Assembly (NCBI GenBank): GCA_963701435.1
Contig: CAVPAL010000004.1
Span: forward strand, 186,001 to 250,000
Source of the DNA: JAACFF01 sp963701435
GTDB taxonomy: Bacteria > Chloroflexota > Anaerolineae > Promineifilales > Promineifilaceae
Reading direction: 5' to 3'
DNA length: 64,000 nt
The translations under genes were made by a program, and so were the position numbers. The notes below the pieces were generated by a model, which was not told where the DNA came from, searched no databases, and saw only the letters and a list, made by a program, of their open reading frames with translations. Of the stretch, positions 42,149-51,474 are shown piece by piece (the stretch's first letter is position 1; each line of letters opens with the position of its first letter).

Positions 42149-44323
42149 ATGGCAGAAACGGCCGTAATTAGTGAAAAGTCTGTACCCCAAAATGGCGCAT
42201 CTGAAAAAGAGGAAAAACCGTCCGCCATCGATTTGCGTGATCCCAGCCTCTACATTAACCGCGAAATTAGCCATATCGAATTCAACCGCCGCGTGCTCTT
42301 AGAATGTCATGCTGAACATCCTTTGCTGGAGCGCGTCAAATTTTTGGCAATCTTTAGCAGCAACATGGATGAGTTTTTTATGGTGCGCGTGTCGGGTCTA
42401 AAACAGCAGGTGCTGCTGGGCATTACAAAAACCCAGCCTGATGGCTTAACCCCGCGTGAACAACTGGTAGCAATTCACCGGGTTGTTACGCAGCTTTTCG
42501 CGCAGGCAAACAGTGTGCTGCGTGAACAATTATACCCACAGTTGGATAAAGCGGGCATCCAAATTCTTAACTACAAGAAATTGGGACGCCGCACCCAGAA
42601 AAATTTGAGCGTTTATTTTGAACGTGAAATCTTCCCGGTATTGACGCCGCTTGCTTTTGATCCCAGCCGTCCTTTCCCGCACATATCAAATTTGAGTCTG
42701 AATTTGGCCGTGGTGATTCGGGACCCTGTTTCGGAAAAAATCAGTTTTGCCCGTGTTAAAGTGCCTGCCACTTTGCCGCGACTGGTGCCGCTGAAACCAT
42801 TAGATCCGGACGAATTGGTGACGCCAACTGAACAGAAATTTGTGTGGGTTGAAGAAGTTATCACTGCCAATTTGGATCGCCTCTTCCCCGGTATGGAAAT
42901 TGTGGCGGCCTATCCATTTCGCGTGACGCGTAATACCGACATGGAAATACAGGAAGAAGAGGCTGATGACTTGCTGTTGACCCTGGAGGAAAATTTGCGC
43001 CTGCGCCATTTTGGTTCGGTCGTGCGTCTGGAAATTGATGAAGGTACGCCCGAGGATATTCGTAAAATCCTGATTAATAACCTGGGAATTAGCAATTATG
43101 ATGTCTACACCACATCTGAACCATTGGGGTTGAGTAGTTTGTGGGAATTGCATAAGCTGGAACGGCCGGATTTAAAAGATCAGCCCTATCAGCCGGTTAT
43201 GCCCGATCATCTATCTCCCGAAGATAATATTTTTGCAGTTTTGCGCGAGCGGGATGTTTTTATCCACCGGCCTTTTGATAGTTTTGGGCCGGTCATTGAT
43301 CTGGTGCGAAATGCAGCTGAATCGCCAACTGTATTGGCGATTAAGCAAACGCTCTACCGGGTTGGCCCTAATCCGCCTATCGTGAAATCTTTGGTCAAGG
43401 CGCGTGAAAATGGGAAGCAGGTGGCCGTGTTGGTGGAGCTAAAGGCGCGTTTTGATGAAGAAAGCAATATTGAATGGGCGCGCGCGCTGGAAAGAGAGGG
43501 CGTACATGTGGTTTATGGCTTGATTGGCTTAAAAACGCATTGCAAGGTGTGTTTAATTGTGCGCCGCGAACGGGATGGTATTCGGCGTTACGTACACCTG
43601 TCCACCGGTAATTATAATGCAATTACGGCGCGTATTTATACGGACCTTGACTTGATGACCTCTAATGATGATTATTGCGCCGATGCGACCGAGTTGTTTA
43701 ATTACCTCACCGGTTATTCGAAGCAGCGTGATTATCGCAAGTTTCTGGTTGCGCCGGTGAATTTGCGTCAAAGTCTGCTCGAATTCGTCGAACAAGAAAT
43801 AACGCATGGTGAAAATGGCCGTATCATTGCAAAATCCAATTCGTTGGTCGATCCGGAAATCACCCGCGCATTTTATCGCGCCTCGCAGGCCGGGGTAAAA
43901 ATTGATTTAATTATTCGCGGGATTTGTAGTTTACGTCCTGGTTTGCCGGGCATTAGTGAAAATATTCGCGTGATCAGCGTTATCGGCCGTTTCCTGGAGC
44001 ACAGCCGCATTTATTATTTCCGCAATCAAGACCAGCCAATTATGTATGTTGGCAGTGCGGATTTAATGCCGCGCAATATTGACCGGCGTGTAGAAGTTTT
44101 GTTCCCTATTGAGGATGAATCACTGCGCAACCATATTTTGCAAGATATTTTGGATGTTTATTTGCGAGATACGGAAAAAGCGTATGAATTACAGGGAGAC
44201 GGCCGTTACGTGCCATGCAGCACTTTTATCGATGACAGTGAAGAATTGTTCAGCAGTCAAAATTGGTTTATGAAACAACATAAAGAACGGGCCGCAAATT
44301 ACGCAGACGGCAAAGGCGATTAG
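42149..44323 (+). CDS. ppk1: Polyphosphate kinase 1
   Basis: Makes polyphosphate from ATP. 724 residues from ATG 42149 (preceded by AAGGAAGG); the ATG at 42122 is less supported. N-domain INREISHIEFNRRVLLEC and FLAIFSSNMDEFFMVRVSG, core KQTLYRVGPNPPIVKSLVKARENGKQV, VELKARFDEESNIEWAR, the autophosphorylated His in GLIGLKTHCKVCLIVRR, STGNYNAITARIYTDL, and a second His region HSRIYYFRN then MPRNIDRRVEVLFPI. All elements are intact, and length is standard. Transcribed alone; a convergent prenyltransferase gene follows. Confidence 0.96.
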   Translation: MAETAVISEKSVPQNGASEKEEKPSAIDLRDPSLYINREISHIEFNRRVLLECHAEHPLLERVKFLAIFSSNMDEFFMVRVSGLKQQVLLGITKTQPDGLTPREQLVAIHRVVTQLFAQANSVLREQLYPQLDKAGIQILNYKKLGRRTQKNLSVYFEREIFPVLTPLAFDPSRPFPHISNLSLNLAVVIRDPVSEKISFARVKVPATLPRLVPLKPLDPDELVTPTEQKFVWVEEVITANLDRLFPGMEIVAAYPFRVTRNTDMEIQEEEADDLLLTLEENLRLRHFGSVVRLEIDEGTPEDIRKILINNLGISNYDVYTTSEPLGLSSLWELHKLERPDLKDQPYQPVMPDHLSPEDNIFAVLRERDVFIHRPFDSFGPVIDLVRNAAESPTVLAIKQTLYRVGPNPPIVKSLVKARENGKQVAVLVELKARFDEESNIEWARALEREGVHVVYGLIGLKTHCKVCLIVRRERDGIRRYVHLSTGNYNAITARIYTDLDLMTSNDDYCADATELFNYLTGYSKQRDYRKFLVAPVNLRQSLLEFVEQEITHGENGRIIAKSNSLVDPEITRAFYRASQAGVKIDLIIRGICSLRPGLPGISENIRVISVIGRFLEHSRIYYFRNQDQPIMYVGSADLMPRNIDRRVEVLFPIEDESLRNHILQDILDVYLRDTEKAYELQGDGRYVPCSTFIDDSEELFSSQNWFMKQHKERAANYADGKGD

Positions 44324-44350
44324 AGGCGGCAGAAACATTCGAATGAGCGC

Positions 44351-45193
44351 CTAGAAAGCGGATGCGCCAAAGATAACCGCAATAAACCAGACCAAAAAAT
44401 CATATTTCATTAACTGGCTCAGTTTTTCTAACTGTTGTCCCGAACGGGAACGGCCAACCCGCACAATGATATAAATAATGACGGGAAAGACACCCAGGAG
44501 AACGATATAACCATAAATTGGTTTATACACTTGCAATATGTATGGCAGCAGCATCATAATCAATGTGGCCACAACCAAGATGTAGAAAACAGCTCGTGCA
44601 GCGCGCCGTCCCCAAACCGTCGAGATAGTACGCACGCTTTCTTTTAGGTCGCCTTCATAATCTGCCATCGTCTTCAACACTTCACGCCCTAAAATAGCCA
44701 CAAAGATAATCAGAAAAAGCCACAGCGTTGGACGTGGATTGCCGGCCGCAACGCCCCCAAAAACAGCGCTCATGCCGGAAATAAACGCCACCGTTAGATT
44801 GCCCAGCAAAACGGTGCTTTTAAGTTTCCAGGAATATACAAAAAGTAAAATGTTGGAGAAAATCGCAATAAAAAAAGACGCCGGATTGATAAGCGCTGCG
44901 ATGAAAATCGAAAGTCCTGCCAGAATGAATGAAAAGATGAGGGCGTTGCGAGGCGTGACTAGACCGGAGGGCAGTGGACGATTGGGTTGGTTAATGCGAT
45001 CAATTTCGACATCAAGGTAGTCGTTCCACGCATTGGCCGAAGCTGATACAACAATAGTAGCTAACACGGCCAGTCCGATGTTAAGCCAATCACCAGTTCC
45101 GGCCACATAACCGCCAAGCACAACGGCTAACGCGCCGGTAAGTGTTGTCACTGGCCGGCTGATTTTATATAAGCCTTTCATTTGTTGGATCAT
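44351..45193 (-). CDS. UbiA-family prenyltransferase
   Basis: 280 residues, about eight hydrophobic helices. The first Asp-rich motif NDYLDVEIDRINQPNRPLPSG and the second DYEGDLKE (residues about 190-200) bind magnesium-diphosphate. Layout and the NxxxD/RPLPSG sequence resemble digeranylgeranylglyceryl phosphate and chlorophyll synthases as well as menaquinone enzymes. It attaches an isoprenoid to an unknown acceptor. No quinone or chlorophyll cluster is nearby. The start is ATG 45193; a purine stretch GGAGGCAG lies upstream on the minus strand. Confidence 0.9.
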   Translation of the reverse strand: MIQQMKGLYKISRPVTTLTGALAVVLGGYVAGTGDWLNIGLAVLATIVVSASANAWNDYLDVEIDRINQPNRPLPSGLVTPRNALIFSFILAGLSIFIAALINPASFFIAIFSNILLFVYSWKLKSTVLLGNLTVAFISGMSAVFGGVAAGNPRPTLWLFLIIFVAILGREVLKTMADYEGDLKESVRTISTVWGRRAARAVFYILVVATLIMMLLPYILQVYKPIYGYIVLLGVFPVIIYIIVRVGRSRSGQQLEKLSQLMKYDFLVWFIAVIFGASAF

Positions 45194-45252
45194 ATCTGCC
45201 TCCGATTTCTTGCCGATTATATTAACCCGTTTGATTGAAAAACGTTACAATT

Positions 45253-46029
45253 ATGCTGATGATTTCGAGCCTGATTAATCCTAAAGTTAAATATGTTCGG
45301 CGTCTGCAAGCAGATAGGCGTTTTCGAGCGCGTGAAAAACTGTTTGTGATTGAAGGCTCGCGCTGGTTGAAGGAGTTGTTGAAGGACGCTTCCATAATCG
45401 ATCAGCTTTTTTTTACGGCCGATTGGCAGGCTGCATCTGGTTTATCGGAAGAAATGCCAATTGTGTCAGACCTTGGGCAGCAGGTTAGCGCAGAGGTGAT
45501 GGCCTCTATAAGCGCTACCGAAACCCCTCCGGGCGTGCTGGCGGTTGTTTCACAACAAGAAAAACTCCTTCCGGCCGTTCCGACGCTGTATTTAATATTG
45601 GACGGAGTTACAAATCCGGGCAATTTGGGAACAATGCTGCGCTCTGCCGGGGCTGCCGGCGTTGAGGCGGTTTTGCTGGCTCCTGGTTGTGTCGATGTTT
45701 ATAATCCAAAGGTGGTGCGGGGCGGCATGGGCGCGCATTTGCGTTTGCCGCTGCGCCAGTGGGATTGGTCTCAAATTACAACGGCCGTTTCCGGTTTAAA
45801 AGTTTGGCTGGCAGAAATTAAGGCTGGAGTTGTGTATACGGCCGTTGATTGGCGCAAACCCTCCGCCCTCATTATCGGCAATGAAGCGCATGGGGCCAGC
45901 CCGGCGGCGCTGCAATTGGCGGCGGGACGCGTCACCATTCCGATGCACGCCCAAACTGAATCATTAAATGCGGCCGTAGCCGCCGGCGTCATTTTGTTTG
46001 AAGCGGCGCGCCAGCGCCACAACAGGTAG
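45253..46029 (+). CDS. TrmH/SpoU-family RNA 2'-O-methyltransferase
   Basis: A deep-knot SAM methyltransferase. N-terminal RNA-binding domain (SSLINPKVKYVRRLQADRRFRAREK), then LILDGVTNPGNLGTMLRSA (motif 1), AVLLAPGCVDVYNPKVVRGGMGAHLRLP (motif 2 region), and ALIIGNEAHGASPAALQLA followed by TIPMHAQTESLNAAVAAGVILFE (motif 3). Length of 258 residues fits 23S rRNA guanosine 2'-O-methyltransferase (RlmB or TsnR-like). Which RNA is modified cannot be told. The start codon is uncertain among ATG 45253, ATG 45259 and an upstream TTG at 45235; no good ribosome binding site is present. Confidence 0.9.
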   Translation: MLMISSLINPKVKYVRRLQADRRFRAREKLFVIEGSRWLKELLKDASIIDQLFFTADWQAASGLSEEMPIVSDLGQQVSAEVMASISATETPPGVLAVVSQQEKLLPAVPTLYLILDGVTNPGNLGTMLRSAGAAGVEAVLLAPGCVDVYNPKVVRGGMGAHLRLPLRQWDWSQITTAVSGLKVWLAEIKAGVVYTAVDWRKPSALIIGNEAHGASPAALQLAAGRVTIPMHAQTESLNAAVAAGVILFEAARQRHNR

Positions 46030-46044
46030 AAGGGTAACTTTTTT

Positions 46045-46449
46045 CTAGATGATGATCCGGAATTCGGGCGGCTCCCCGTCAATATCTAAATTACAAATGT
46101 AGGCGCGGCGGCATTCGGGGCAGCAGCCTTCAACAAAAAAGGCATCAATGTCCAGCCGCACCCCAAAGGTTTTCTGAATCAGAATGCGCAAGGAACTATC
46201 CATCGGCAGCACAAGCCAGTTATAATCAATGTTGGTCACAGCCTCTTCAAAAAAAGCGGGGTCACGCGTCAGGCGGATGTCAGACAAGAAAAAGCTGCAT
46301 CTTCCACACCCGGCAAAACGCGTAATGACCTGTTGCGGTGTGACTGGCTTTTTTTGCCTGTGCTGTTTGCGCGCTGATAAGCCTGTTTTTTTTATGCGCT
46401 TTGAGCGCATCTTTGTTTCCGACGCTGCCGTATCGTTTTGTGTGACCAT
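46045..46449 (-). CDS. Hypothetical cysteine-rich (zinc-binding) protein
   Basis: 134 residues. A basic N-terminus (KMRSKRIKKTGLSARKQHRQKKP) precedes a domain with two cysteine groups, FAGCGRCSFF and GCCPECRRAY, that look like one zinc site, with a hydrophobic core between them. It could bind nucleic acid through the basic part. It is convergent to the TrmH gene, 15 bases away, and divergent from the DUF711 gene. No family recognised, but the clean frame, Cys spacing and gap-filling position support a real gene. Confidence 0.7.
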   Translation of the reverse strand: MVTQNDTAASETKMRSKRIKKTGLSARKQHRQKKPVTPQQVITRFAGCGRCSFFLSDIRLTRDPAFFEEAVTNIDYNWLVLPMDSSLRILIQKTFGVRLDIDAFFVEGCCPECRRAYICNLDIDGEPPEFRIII

Positions 46450-46580
46450 ATCGGCATTCTAACGAGCTTCTTGTTTCTGTCAAATCCTGCATGCACAAGA
46501 GTGCAAAAGTTTTAGAGACTTTTGTACACTTCTCTAAAAAGGGACGCTCGCTTTCTGGCAGCGTCACGCAAAAAAATCAT

Positions 46581-47783
46581 ATGGAAATTCGTTCAATTAC
46601 CTGTTTTATATCATCTGAGAGGCAGCCTGAGAACCTAAGCGCTTTTCTAAATGCCGCCCGGCGCGCATTTTCTTTTGCAGTGCAATCTACCCGCCTGGCC
46701 TTGCCCCCTTTTCCAAATTGGTGGGAGCCGGCGCAATTGACGACCAACGTCATTCAGAGCTTTGCAATTGAGCTGGCGCAGCGCTGTCAGTCAGCCGGTT
46801 TTGACTACATCAGCCTTGGTCCGGTGCAGTTGGCCCACGCTGATGATTGGCTGGAGGTTATTCCTGATCTATTGTCCGCAACCAGCGTTTTATTTACAGC
46901 AGTTGAGATTGCGGATGCACACGGGCAGATTAGCCTGCTGCGCTGCCGGCAAATGGCGCGAATTATTCAGCAGGCCAGCCGAATAACAAATGATGGCTTT
47001 GGGAATTTATATCTGGCTGCCCTGGCTAACTGTCCGCCCGGATCGCCTTTTTTCCCGGTGGCTTATTCCAGCGGCGGTTCGCCAACGTTCGCATTGGCTG
47101 TTGAGGGAGCTGATCTGGTGCGGAAAGCATTTCAGAGCGCCAATAATCTGGATGACGCGCGCGCCAATTTGATAACGGCCGTTGAGACTGCGGCGGTGGA
47201 GATAACGGCCGTCGCCGACAAGCTTGCGGCTGAATATGGCATACCCTGCCACGGCATCGATTTTTCCCTGGCCCCCTATCCAACCGCTGCCAAGAGTCTG
47301 GCAGGCGGCATGGAAGACCTGGGTTTGCCCCACGTGGGCGCTTCCGGCTCGCTGTTTGCAGCCGCATTTATCACAGACGCTCTGGGAAAAGCAAAATTTC
47401 GCCGCTGTGGCTTTTCCGGTTTGATGCTGCCGGTGTTAGAAGATGCGGTGCTGGCTGACCAGGCGGCGAGAGGCGCCGTCACATTAAGTGATTTGCTCAG
47501 TTATGCCGCCGTCTGCGGCGTGGGGCTGGATACGATTCCGCTGCCGGGAGATATTTCCGAGGCGAGTTTGAGCGCGATTTTGCTGGATGTGGCTGCGCTG
47601 TCAGTCCGGCTGAATAAACCCTTGACAGCGCGTTTGATGCCGCTGCCCGGTTTGAAGGCGGGCGATTTGGTCTCATTTGATTTCCCATATTTTGCCGACA
47701 GCCGCGTGATGCCGGTTGTTGGGGATGAGTTGAGCGGTTCAATGGCGGCGACGGCCGTTACCCATCTTGATGCATACCATTAA
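46581..47783 (+). CDS. DUF711 family protein (UPF0210-like)
   Basis: The start is ATG 46581 (MEIRSITCF); the open frame begins at 46491 but no start there is credible. 400 residues. Matches the DUF711/UPF0210 pattern: IRSITCFI at the start, VQSTRLALPPFPNWW, a long Gly/Ala-rich middle, YGIPCHGIDFSLAPYPTAAKSLAGGMEDLGLPHVGASGSL and a C-terminal GLDTIPLPGDISEASLSAILLDVAALSVRLNKPLTARL motif followed by PGLKAGD. Structures place this family near pyruvate-formate-lyase-like barrels, but no enzymatic role is established. Twenty bases before murE, same strand. Confidence 0.88.
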   Translation: MEIRSITCFISSERQPENLSAFLNAARRAFSFAVQSTRLALPPFPNWWEPAQLTTNVIQSFAIELAQRCQSAGFDYISLGPVQLAHADDWLEVIPDLLSATSVLFTAVEIADAHGQISLLRCRQMARIIQQASRITNDGFGNLYLAALANCPPGSPFFPVAYSSGGSPTFALAVEGADLVRKAFQSANNLDDARANLITAVETAAVEITAVADKLAAEYGIPCHGIDFSLAPYPTAAKSLAGGMEDLGLPHVGASGSLFAAAFITDALGKAKFRRCGFSGLMLPVLEDAVLADQAARGAVTLSDLLSYAAVCGVGLDTIPLPGDISEASLSAILLDVAALSVRLNKPLTARLMPLPGLKAGDLVSFDFPYFADSRVMPVVGDELSGSMAATAVTHLDAYH

Positions 47784-47803
47784 ATTTACATAATGTTTAC
47801 TAC

Positions 47804-49462
47804 ATGAACAGCAAGCATGATCAAAAAACACAAAGTTTAAAAACTCTGCTTCAGCGTTGGCAGGTCGTGGTCGCCGGCGTTAACCTGCCGCAGCCGCCCA
47901 TTTACACCGGGCCGGATGTCTGGCTGACGCATCTGACCGAAAAAACAAGCGAGGTGACGCCCGGCGCTTGTTTTGTAGCGCGGGTGCGCGCCGGCAGCGA
48001 GGGTCACATTTACAGCGACGGCCATCCCTATATCGGCAAAGCGCTGGACCGGGGCGCAAGCATGATTCTGGCGCAGCGTTCACCCTCTGAGGCCGAAATT
48101 GAACTGCCGCCGGATGTTGTTTATATGCAGGTAACGGATACGGCCGTTGCCCTGGCGTGGCTGGCGGCGGCCTGGGAAGATTTTCCCAGCCGTCAACTTG
48201 TGACGGTTGGCATCACCGGAACGGACGGCAAAACCTCCACTGCCAGCATCTTATTTACCGTTTTGCAGCAGGCGGGCTTGAAAGTTGGCCTGCTCAGCAC
48301 CATCAAAGCGGTGATTGGCGGGCAGGAAGAGGCGTTGGAACTGCACGTTACCACGCCGGAAGCGCCGGTTGTGCAGCGCCATCTGCGTCGCATGGTTGAC
48401 GCGGGATTGACGCACTGCATTTTGGAATCCACTTCACATGGACTGGCGCAGCAGCGCGTGGGCGCGGTCGATTTTGACGCGGCGGTTGTGACCAATATTA
48501 CCCATGAGCATCTCGACTATCACGGTGACTATGCGGGCTATTTTGCCGCCAAAGCGCGTTTGTTTGAAAGCTTGTCCCAGGATGCCTGGCAAATTCCAAC
48601 GCACAATCCGGCCAAAATTGAGCTTGTGAAAACGGCCGTTCTCAACCGGGACGATTCTTCTTATGTAAAATTGGCGACAATCCCGGCGGCGCGGCAAATC
48701 AGTTACGCTATTGAGCAGCAGGCGGATTATTGGGCCGGCGATTTAGCTTTTTCGGCGCAGACGACGCGATTTACACTGCATTTGCCTGACGCGGCGCCTT
48801 TAAGCCTCCAGACGCCGCTTGTGGGCGCATTTAATGTTTATAACATGCTCGCCGCCGCCGCCGCCGCGCACGTTTTGGGTGTTACGCTCGCTGCGCTCCA
48901 GACCGGATTAGAAGTGGTGGAGGCGATCAGCGGGCGCATGGAGCGCATTGATGCGGGACAATCATTTTTGCTGCTGGTTGATTTTGCCCACACGCCCAAT
49001 GCGCTGGCAAAAGTGATTGCAGCGGCGCGCCGTTTGGGCAACGGCCGTATCATTACAGTATTCGGCAGCGCGGGCAAGCGGGATGTGGCCAAGCGCCGTT
49101 TGATGGCGGAAATTTCAGCGCGCGACGCCGACCTGACTGTGCTGACGGCCGAAGACCCGCGCACCGAACCGCTGGACACCATCCTGGCTGAGATGGCGGC
49201 GGGCTGTCGCGAATCGGGCGGGGTGGAAGGCGTTAACTTCTGGCGCGTGGCTGACCGGGGCGCGGCGATTTATTTTGCCTTGGGGCTGGCGCAGGCCGCC
49301 GATGTTATCCTGGTCTGTGGTAAGGGGCATGAACAGTCGATGTGTTTTGGGGTGACCGAATATCCCTGGGACGATCGCGAAGCTGCCCGTATTGTTTTGG
49401 ACGCTTTCTTAAACGGCCGTTCCATGCCCGATCTCGGTTTGCCGACTTTCAGGTCTACCTAG
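47804..49462 (+). CDS. murE: Mur ligase, MurE-like UDP-MurNAc-tripeptide synthetase
   Basis: Adds the third amino acid of the peptidoglycan peptide. 552 residues; ATP-binding GITGTDGKTSTASILF, the UDP-binding HVTTPEAPVVQRHLRRM and ESTSHGLAQQRVGAVDFDAAVVTNITHEHLDYHGDYAGYF, central ISGRMERIDAGQSFLLLVDFAHTPNALAKVI, and GSAGKRDVAKRRLMAEISA. At the amino-acid selectivity site it reads TAEDPRTEPLDTI, i.e. EDPR where DAP-adding enzymes have DNPR and Lys/Orn-type enzymes have other residues. Consistent with Chloroflexota that carry ornithine or lysine in the wall. About 60 residues longer than E. coli MurE. The stop codon lies within a short remnant of the two-hairpin element (CTAGGTAAACCACAGAA). Confidence 0.9.
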   Translation: MNSKHDQKTQSLKTLLQRWQVVVAGVNLPQPPIYTGPDVWLTHLTEKTSEVTPGACFVARVRAGSEGHIYSDGHPYIGKALDRGASMILAQRSPSEAEIELPPDVVYMQVTDTAVALAWLAAAWEDFPSRQLVTVGITGTDGKTSTASILFTVLQQAGLKVGLLSTIKAVIGGQEEALELHVTTPEAPVVQRHLRRMVDAGLTHCILESTSHGLAQQRVGAVDFDAAVVTNITHEHLDYHGDYAGYFAAKARLFESLSQDAWQIPTHNPAKIELVKTAVLNRDDSSYVKLATIPAARQISYAIEQQADYWAGDLAFSAQTTRFTLHLPDAAPLSLQTPLVGAFNVYNMLAAAAAAHVLGVTLAALQTGLEVVEAISGRMERIDAGQSFLLLVDFAHTPNALAKVIAAARRLGNGRIITVFGSAGKRDVAKRRLMAEISARDADLTVLTAEDPRTEPLDTILAEMAAGCRESGGVEGVNFWRVADRGAAIYFALGLAQAADVILVCGKGHEQSMCFGVTEYPWDDREAARIVLDAFLNGRSMPDLGLPTFRST

Positions 49463-49482
49463 GTAAACCACAGAAGTAAGGC

Positions 49483-50325
49483 CTATTGGTTGACGTGTGT
49501 TTGCATGTAATCCGCAAGGGCTGCCTGCCACGGCCGTAACGAAATGCCGATTGCGGCGCCGGCAATATTATGTAAAGCGCCAAAGGGAGGCGGCGTGGAG
49601 GCGCGCTGGAAACTACTGCTTAAAATCGGGTGGTTTTTTACATCTTCCAGGCCTGCCAGACGCAAAATTTCGTTGGCGAATGCCCAGCGTGAGCAGGCGC
49701 CGGCGTTGACAAAATGGTAACGGCCGTACTGCTCCGTAGGCAGCAACTGGACAATCGCGCCGGCCAGATCGTTGACATAAGTCGGATTACCGATTTCGTC
49801 CGTTACCACCTGCACCCGGCCGTTTTTGCGGGCATGGCGTAAAATTGCGTGGATGAAATTGGCGCCGCCGGGCGCGTACAGCCAGGCGGTGCGCACAATA
49901 TAAAAGCGCTTCAGCAAGCTTTGCACAAATATTTCGGCGGCGGCTTTGGAACGGCCGTATGGATTGGCCGGCTCCAGCGGCATCCATTCCTCATACCCGG
50001 CCGGGTTTTGGCCGCTGAAAACCTCGTTGGTGCTGATGTGTACCAGCGCGGCGCCAGATTTCTGACAGGCAAGCGCCACATTTTGTGTCCCCAACCCGTT
50101 AACGCGATAAGCTAACGCCGGATTTTTGGTGCAGCCATCGACGTTGGTGTAGGCGGCGCAGTGGATAATGATATTTGGCTGAGAGTTGGAAACGGCCGTA
50201 AACAGCGCTTCTTTATCTGTTATGTCAACTTCTGGCAGATCAACCAAAACTAACTCGTGGTTTGCCAACCTGGCTTGCAAAGCCGCGCCTAATTGCCCCA
50301 AAGCCCCTGTGATCATGATGCGCAT
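49483..50325 (-). CDS. rfbD: dTDP-4-dehydrorhamnose reductase (RmlD)
   Basis: Last step of dTDP-L-rhamnose synthesis, an NADPH-dependent SDR enzyme. 280 residues: cofactor motif GALGQLGAALQARL, DLPEVDITDKEAL, IIHCAAYTNVDG, HISTNEVFSG, catalytic YxxxK in NPYGRSKAAAE, TAWLYAPGGANFIHAILRHA and ISLRPWQAALADYM at the end. No rmlA, rmlB or rmlC gene lies next to it, so either the cluster is split or this reductase acts on another dTDP-sugar. Confidence 0.93.
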   Translation of the reverse strand: MRIMITGALGQLGAALQARLANHELVLVDLPEVDITDKEALFTAVSNSQPNIIIHCAAYTNVDGCTKNPALAYRVNGLGTQNVALACQKSGAALVHISTNEVFSGQNPAGYEEWMPLEPANPYGRSKAAAEIFVQSLLKRFYIVRTAWLYAPGGANFIHAILRHARKNGRVQVVTDEIGNPTYVNDLAGAIVQLLPTEQYGRYHFVNAGACSRWAFANEILRLAGLEDVKNHPILSSSFQRASTPPPFGALHNIAGAAIGISLRPWQAALADYMQTHVNQ

Positions 50326-50563
50326 AAGCTATTCCTGTGTTTTTGCAGGTAAACTGTTGTTACCATGCGGATTTTGCGGTAGATTTTACCGCTTTTGAAT
50401 CATAGCGGCAGGCTTGTTATGAAAATCGAACCATGCCGCAGGCCATTTTATGGCCTGTTTACCTTGCTGCTGTTCCCACGATACAGGCTCTACTCCTAAC
50501 ATTTTCTTAACATCCATCTGCTATAATGTACCAAAGCTTCTAATCAGAAGAGAGACACACCAC

Positions 50564-51412
50564 ATGCATGAAGATTTTAATACGCCAGCTTCGGGAGCCA
50601 GAAGGTGGTCAACCCGGCTGCAAAGCATGCGCGCACAGGGCCGGTGGGCAGGTTTGTTTGCCCTTGGAATTGCAGCCGCGCTGTTAAGCATGCTGCTCTA
50701 CACATTTTTTTTCCCGGCGCCCGTCCCGCTTAGCCAAAAAGACGTTGACGAGAGCATTAACCAGACGCTTGCTTCAGCCACCCCGCCGCCGGCCGATTCC
50801 ACTTTGGTTTATCAGATCATATTGCCGTCACTGGTTTATATTCAGACGCAAGGCAATAATCCTGAAGCAGAAGAAGGTTTTGGCGTTGGCAGCGGCGTAG
50901 TCGTTAACGAAGCCGGCGACATCCTGACGGCTTTGCACGTTGTAGAAGGCGCCGCCGAAATCAAAGTTATTTTTGCCGACGGCGTAGAAGCCAGCGCCGA
51001 AATCATTAACGCCGAGCCGGAAAATGACATTGCTGTTCTGCATCCCACCCAGCCGCCCGGTTTGATTGTCCCGGCCGTCCTGGGCAGCGCCAACGCCATG
51101 CGCATCGGTGATGCAGCTTTCGCTGTCGGGAATCCGTTGGGGCTGGCCGGTTCAATGAGCGCCGGCGTCATCTCCGGTTTTGATCGCTCGATTCCTATTA
51201 AAGAAAATGACCAGCGGCTGGAAGGATTGATTCAGTTTGACGCCGCAGTGAATCCCGGCAATTCCGGCGGCCCCTTGCTCAACCGCGCGGGGCAGGTCAT
51301 CGGCATTGTCACCGCCCTGGCAAACCCCACCGAACAAAATTCTTTCACCGGTATAGGTTTTGCAGTGCCGATTGGAACGGCCGTTTCCGCTGCCGGCGGA
51401 CCAAGGTATTAA
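50564..51412 (+). CDS. Membrane-anchored trypsin-like serine protease (HtrA/DegP type) without PDZ domain
   Basis: ATG 50564 after AGAAGAGAGA. 282 residues. One membrane anchor (residues about 30-50), a Pro-rich stem, then an S1C protease: His in TALHVVEGAAE, Asp in AEPENDIAVL, Ser in NPGNSGGPL, and the closing strands GIGFAVPIGTAV. It ends at ...GGPRY and the PDZ domain usual in DegP is absent; such short forms are common in Chloroflexota, so it is probably complete. A protein quality-control role at the cell surface is the family's. Precedes the damaged moxR operon by 62 bases. Confidence 0.88.
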   Translation: MHEDFNTPASGARRWSTRLQSMRAQGRWAGLFALGIAAALLSMLLYTFFFPAPVPLSQKDVDESINQTLASATPPPADSTLVYQIILPSLVYIQTQGNNPEAEEGFGVGSGVVVNEAGDILTALHVVEGAAEIKVIFADGVEASAEIINAEPENDIAVLHPTQPPGLIVPAVLGSANAMRIGDAAFAVGNPLGLAGSMSAGVISGFDRSIPIKENDQRLEGLIQFDAAVNPGNSGGPLLNRAGQVIGIVTALANPTEQNSFTGIGFAVPIGTAVSAAGGPRY

Positions 51413-51474
51413 AAATGGTGGTTGGAGATCAAAAAAACTCCATTCCCCAATTGCTACACTCAAAAGGATTTTCT

